Shown in pieces: positions 6,719-9,722 of a DNA stretch of 9,722 nucleotides. The stretch's first letter is position 1; the number at the start of each line of letters is the position of its first letter. The stretch is taken from the NCBI GenBank assembly GCA_019414325.1, contig DXMG01000032.1:15957-25678 (forward strand). The letters run 5' to 3'. Both the position numbers and the translations under genes were made by a program. Below the pieces are notes generated by a model. The model searched no databases and was not told the DNA's origin. It worked only from the letters and a program-made list of their open reading frames with translations. This stretch comes from Collinsella sp. (lineage in GTDB: Bacteria > Actinomycetota > Coriobacteriia > Coriobacteriales > Coriobacteriaceae).

Positions 6719-6733
6719 ACCTGTAAGTTTACC

Positions 6734-7417
6734 TTAGATGCCGGCGATTGCGAAGTTGAGCAGCTGCTCAGCGAGCGGATACACGGTAACGTCGAAATAG
6801 CGGTCGATTACATCGATGCCGGTCCACATGGGCAGCAGGTACAGCACCAGGATGAGGATGGGCATAGCGTATTGCTGCAGACGGTAATAGTTGTTGAGCG
6901 CCTTGCCCTTGAGGAAGGGCACGATGATCGATGAGCCATCGAGCGGCGGGATCGGGATGAGGTTGAAGAACGCGAGCGACAGGGTGACCACGATAAAGGT
7001 GGCTCCGAAGTTCATGATCTGTGACGCCAGGGCAAAGGACATGCTGGTGTAGAGGCTGCCATAGGCTAGGCGCATGAGGACCGCGGCAAGACAGGCGAGC
7101 GCGATGTTCGATGCGGGGCCGGCAACGCTCACCAGGACCTCGTCGCGCTTGGGGTGCTTGAGGTTGTTGAGGTAGACAGGCACCGGCTTGGCAAAGGCGA
7201 ACACCGGGCCTCCGGCGGCGAGCATCAGCAGCGGCAGGAGAATGGTACCGAATGGGTCGATATGGTTGAGCGGGTTGAGCGAGACGCGACCGCGCGAACG
7301 GGCCGTCTTATCGCCGAGTGCCCAGGCCGCGGCGGCGTGCGCGCTCTCGTGGATGACGATGCCCACAATGACGGCGACGGCGCTGGCGAGCAGGTTCATG
7401 ATGTAGCTGCTGGACAT
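6734..7417 (-). CDS. M50 family site-2-protease-like membrane metalloprotease
   Basis: This 227-residue polytopic membrane protein belongs to the compact S2P-like M50 zinc peptidases. Seen: the zinc motif HESAH (His23, Glu24, His27) inside the first membrane segment (about 8-32); RVSLNPLNHIDPFGTILLP at about 44-62, a stretch typical of this subgroup; AGPASNIALA at 99-108; and FNLIPIPPLDG at 151-161, supplying the third metal ligand Asp160. Several hydrophobic segments follow, including about 110-150 and 184-198. There is no PDZ domain or long periplasmic region, so it is not an RseP-type sigma-E protease. Members of this small subgroup are common in Actinobacteria and Firmicutes, often beside scpA, and their substrate is generally unknown. 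The ATG at 7417 has AGGGGAG about 4 nt upstream, overlapping the stop of the small membrane gene before it (9-nt gap). Family is firm; role is unknown. Confidence 0.92.
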   Translation of the reverse strand: MSSSYIMNLLASAVAVIVGIVIHESAHAAAAWALGDKTARSRGRVSLNPLNHIDPFGTILLPLLMLAAGGPVFAFAKPVPVYLNNLKHPKRDEVLVSVAGPASNIALACLAAVLMRLAYGSLYTSMSFALASQIMNFGATFIVVTLSLAFFNLIPIPPLDGSSIIVPFLKGKALNNYYRLQQYAMPILILVLYLLPMWTGIDVIDRYFDVTVYPLAEQLLNFAIAGI

Positions 7418-7426
7418 GGCGCTCCC

Positions 7427-7723
7427 CTAGCGGACGCGGCGCGAAGCGCGCGTGAGCAGGTAGTCAATTACAAACAGAATGACGGCGACGATAGCATAAT
7501 CCAGGCGGAACACACCGCCAAAGGGCGACGTAATGACGCCGTAGCCGGCGATGGCGTTCGGCAGCGCGCGCGAAAGCTCAACGACAAAGCCCACGATCTG
7601 CAGCTTGGCGGTGAGGCCGCTAAAGCACAACAGCACGGTCATCGCACTCATAAAAATGCCGCAGATGCGGCACGCGATGGCGATGATGCTCATCGCCACG
7701 GCAGCGGCCTTACGAGAGTTCAC
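7427..7723 (-). CDS. Small membrane protein of unknown function (98 aa)
   Basis: I do not recognise this protein. With the GTG start at 7723 it is 98 residues long: a short basic leader (MNSRK), a long hydrophobic segment at about 7-36 containing Cys18, Cys21 and Cys33, a moderately hydrophobic middle (LQIVGFVVELSRALPNAIAG, 41-60), a second clear membrane segment (LDYAIVAVILFVIDYLL, 74-90), and a basic end (TRASRRVR). The basic C-terminus suggests a cytoplasmic end. The GTG is chosen because GAGGAG lies 7 nt upstream; it overlaps the end of the ABC-F gene by 14 bp. The alternative ATG at 7693 has no good ribosome-binding site, and the open frame running up to 7843 lies inside the ABC-F gene. 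It ends 9 nt before the M50 protease, so a shared membrane role with the protease is possible but is only an inference. Confidence 0.75.
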   Translation of the reverse strand: MNSRKAAAVAMSIIAIACRICGIFMSAMTVLLCFSGLTAKLQIVGFVVELSRALPNAIAGYGVITSPFGGVFRLDYAIVAVILFVIDYLLTRASRRVR

Positions 7724-9722
7724 GCGCGGTCTCCTCTTCGATCTGGGTGGAAAGCTCCAGCCATTCGTCCTCGAGCTTGGGCAGCTCCTGCTTAAGGCCG
7801 TTATATTCCCCCAGCGCGGCGTTGAACTTATCCTGATCGGCATAAAGCTCTTCGCTTGCCATCAATTCCATAAGCTCGTCATAGCGGGCTCGCTTTTTGT
7901 CGAGTTCCGCCTCGATCTTCTTGAGCTGGTTGCGCACGCCCTTGAGCTTTTTGTTGAGCGCAGCGCGGGCCTGGGCCTCGGCGCGCTTTTGCTCCTTGGT
8001 CTTTTTGCCTTCGGCAGGCTTGGAAGCGGTGGCGGGGGCGTCGGGCTGGGCCGCGGTGACCTTAGCGGACTTGGTCGCGGCCGGTGCACTCTCCCCTGCC
8101 GCCTCGGCGGCGGCGCGGGCTGCGAGGTCTTCGCGCTTGTAGAGGTAGTAGTCGTAGTCGCCGTCGTAGACCGTGACCTTGCCATCGCGTATGTCGATCA
8201 CGCGGTTGGCAACGGCGCGTACCAGGTGCTCGTCGTGGCTGATCAGCACGATGGTACCAGGGAAGTTTTGCAGGGCATTCTCGAGCATGTCCACCGAGTC
8301 GATGTCCAGGTGGTTAGTGGGCTCGTCCAGGCACAGGAGCGCCTCGGGGGCCACGAGCATCTTGGCGAGCGCTAGCCGCGCCTTTTCGCCACCGGAGAGG
8401 ACGCGGACCTGCTTCTCGATGGAGTCGTTGTCGCTAAACAGGAAGGCGCCCAGCAGGCTGCGCTGCTGCGGCACGGTCCATTTGGGCGTGACGGTGTCGA
8501 TCTCTTGCAGGACGGTATTGGACTCGGTCATGCCCTCGAGCGCGTGCTGGGCATAATAGGCGATGCCGACGTTGGTGCCCAGATCGCGGGTGCCGGTGGT
8601 GGGCGGCTCCAGGCCGGCGAGAATCTTCATGAGCGTGGACTTGCCGGCGCCGTTGGGGCCGACGAGCGCCACATGCTCGCCGCGGTAGAGCTTGAAGTCG
8701 ATGTCGCTGTAGATGTGCTTTTTGCCGTAGGACTTGGAGACGCCCTCCAGGCCCACGACCATGTCGCCGGAGCGCGGCGGGTCAGGGAACTTAAAGTCGA
8801 TGTGCTTGTGGCCCTCGGGCAGGATGACGAGCTCCTTTTTGATCTGCTCGATCTTGCGGATGCGTTCCTGCGCCTGGGCGGCCTTGGTGGGCTTGTAGCG
8901 GAACTTATCGACGAAGACCTGCATGTGGGCGATGTCGCGCTCCTGGGCGGCGCGCTTGGCGCGCATCTGCTCCAGGTTGTCCTCGCGCTGCTTGAGGTAG
9001 CTGCTGTAGTTGCCGGTGTAGGTGGTCACGCGGCGGTTCTCGAGCGCGGCCACGTGGTCGACGCAGGCGTCCATGAAGGCGCGGTCGTGGCTGACGATGA
9101 GTACGGCGCCGTCGTAGTTGGCGATAAAGCCGCGTAGCCACTGGACGCTCTCGAGGTCCAGGTGGTTAGTGGGCTCGTCCAGCAGCAGCAGGTCGGGGTG
9201 GCGCAGGAAGAGCTTGGCGAGCGCGATGCGCATCTGCCAGCCGCCCGAGAACTCGGAGCACGGGCGCTCAAAGTCGGTGACCTTAAAGCCCAGGCCAGAT
9301 AGGATCTTGCGGGCGTTGCTCTCGAGCTCGTAGCCGCCCAGGTGCTCAAAGCGGTCCTGGACCTGTCCGTACTCGTTGAGGAGCGCGTCGACTTCCTTCC
9401 CCTGTTCGGAGAGCTCGGTGATCTGGGCCTGCAGCTCGTTGGCGCGCTCGCCCATGCGGCGAATTTCCTTGGCGGCCGCCATGACCTCGGCAAGGATGGT
9501 GGTGTCCTTGTGCTCCAGGTTGGTTTCCTGCTCTAGGTAGCCTACCTGGCAGCCCTTTGCGTACTGGATCTGGCCGGCGTCGGGGCTGTCGATGCCCATG
9601 ATGATCTTGAGCATGGTGGTTTTGCCGGCGCCGTTGGGTCCCACGAGCGCAAAACGCTCGCCGGGGTTGATCTGGAAGGACGCGCCACTAAAGAGGACGC
9701 GCGCGCCGAAGCTTTTTTCGAT
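7710..9722 (-). CDS. ABC-F family ATPase, 5' end outside the window
   Basis: This is a soluble protein with two ATP-binding cassettes and no membrane domain. ABC-F proteins act on the ribosome, for example at the E site, to regulate or rescue translation. 670 residues are visible; probably about 10 N-terminal ones lie beyond the right edge, since the visible part opens with IEKSFGARVLF. Using visible numbering: NBD1 has Walker A GPNGAGKT at 28-35, signature SGGWQ at about 159-163 and Walker B LLLLDEPTNHLD at about 178-189. A charged helical interdomain linker follows (about 237-298), then NBD2 with GPNGAGKST at about 355-363, LSGGEKARLALAK at about 442-454 and LDEPTNHLD at about 465-473. An Ala/Pro/Lys-rich spacer (about 534-576) leads to a C-terminal coiled coil (about 580-665), as in Uup- or YdiF-like members. 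Both catalytic glutamates are present. Nothing here shows antibiotic resistance; a housekeeping role is more likely. Confidence 0.94.
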   Translation of the reverse strand: MEKSFGARVLFSGASFQINPGERFALVGPNGAGKTTMLKIIMGIDSPDAGQIQYAKGCQVGYLEQETNLEHKDTTILAEVMAAAKEIRRMGERANELQAQITELSEQGKEVDALLNEYGQVQDRFEHLGGYELESNARKILSGLGFKVTDFERPCSEFSGGWQMRIALAKLFLRHPDLLLLDEPTNHLDLESVQWLRGFIANYDGAVLIVSHDRAFMDACVDHVAALENRRVTTYTGNYSSYLKQREDNLEQMRAKRAAQERDIAHMQVFVDKFRYKPTKAAQAQERIRKIEQIKKELVILPEGHKHIDFKFPDPPRSGDMVVGLEGVSKSYGKKHIYSDIDFKLYRGEHVALVGPNGAGKSTLMKILAGLEPPTTGTRDLGTNVGIAYYAQHALEGMTESNTVLQEIDTVTPKWTVPQQRSLLGAFLFSDNDSIEKQVRVLSGGEKARLALAKMLVAPEALLCLDEPTNHLDIDSVDMLENALQNFPGTIVLISHDEHLVRAVANRVIDIRDGKVTVYDGDYDYYLYKREDLAARAAAEAAGESAPAATKSAKVTAAQPDAPATASKPAEGKKTKEQKRAEAQARAALNKKLKGVRNQLKKIEAELDKKRARYDELMELMASEELYADQDKFNAALGEYNGLKQELPKLEDEWLELSTQIEEETARELS
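7731..7736 (-). promoter_or_regulatory. Shine-Dalgarno of the small membrane gene inside the ABC-F gene
   Basis: GAGGAG lies 7 nt before the GTG at 7723, within the final codons of the ABC-F gene. It supports the GTG as the start instead of the ATG at 7693, which has no comparable site. Confidence 0.7.
8304..8330 (-). repeat. 27-bp direct repeat, copy in NBD2 of the ABC-F gene
   Basis: This segment is identical over 27 bp to 9156-9182. It encodes LDEPTNHLD in the second ATPase domain with the same codon at every position, including the less usual ACT for Thr. Confidence 0.9.
9156..9182 (-). repeat. 27-bp direct repeat, copy in NBD1 of the ABC-F gene
   Basis: This is the partner of 8304-8330, about 850 bp away in the same gene. 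It encodes the Walker B/H-region motif LDEPTNHLD of the first ATPase domain. Identity stops at the edges of the motif. Confidence 0.9.

Noticed and set aside
7724..7843. Longer N-terminus for the small membrane protein
   Set aside because: The extra 40 residues are the ABC-F coiled-coil region read in another frame, and a GTG with a good Shine-Dalgarno is available at 7723.
7551..9137. Long plus-strand frames opposite the ABC-F gene (7551-8375 and 8505-9137)
   Set aside because: Both are antisense to intact ATPase motifs, and their Leu/Gly/Val/Ala-rich translations look like shadow composition.
7710..9722. Antibiotic-resistance ABC-F protein
   Set aside because: Nothing in the visible interdomain linker or the context points to resistance. 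The housekeeping neighbourhood and Uup/YdiF-like C-terminal coiled coil favour a general translation role.

Overview
The window looks like ordinary chromosome from a GC-rich bacterium, most likely an actinomycete of the Coriobacteriia (Collinsella/Olsenella type). That placement is an inference. It rests on the high GC content, on the gene order scpA-scpB-rluB-cmk...der (the core order in Actinomycetota), and on plsC, ispH and a DUF512 gene inserted between cmk and der, which recalls clostridial neighbourhoods. No tRNA, rRNA, CRISPR array, insertion sequence, phage gene or attachment site was seen.

All eleven genes lie on the minus strand and are tightly packed, so they are read from right to left. 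From the right edge: an ABC-F ATPase gene whose first codons are outside the window (7710-9722); a small membrane protein of unknown function (7427-7723); an M50-type membrane metalloprotease (6734-7417); scpA (5837-6649) and scpB (5097-5825), the kleisin and winged-helix partners of SMC; rluB (4145-5110), a 23S rRNA pseudouridine synthase; cmk (3392-4078), cytidylate kinase; plsC-like acyltransferase (2660-3388); ispH (1758-2657), the last enzyme of the MEP isoprenoid pathway; a PDZ-radical SAM-DUF512 protein (313-1755); and the start of der/engA (1-302), a ribosome-assembly GTPase whose remainder is off the left edge.

Most junctions are 2-11 nt gaps or 14-bp overlaps, with Shine-Dalgarno sequences built into the end of the preceding gene. 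Only two gaps exceed 50 nt: M50-scpA (84 nt, containing two small hairpins) and rluB-cmk (66 nt, nothing recognisable). This suggests one long housekeeping transcript, or two or three sub-operons. The genes link ribosome function (ABC-F, RluB, Der), chromosome segregation (ScpA, ScpB), nucleotide supply (Cmk) and membrane lipid or isoprenoid synthesis (PlsC, IspH).

I do not see a convincing new defence or mobile system. The points most worth a second look are: a Glu replacing the catalytic-motif Asp in the PlsC-like protein; the uncharacterised DUF512 radical SAM protein coupled to ispH and der; the unknown 98-residue membrane protein; a recurring strand-biased GCAGGGGAG word; and the hairpin pair before scpA.
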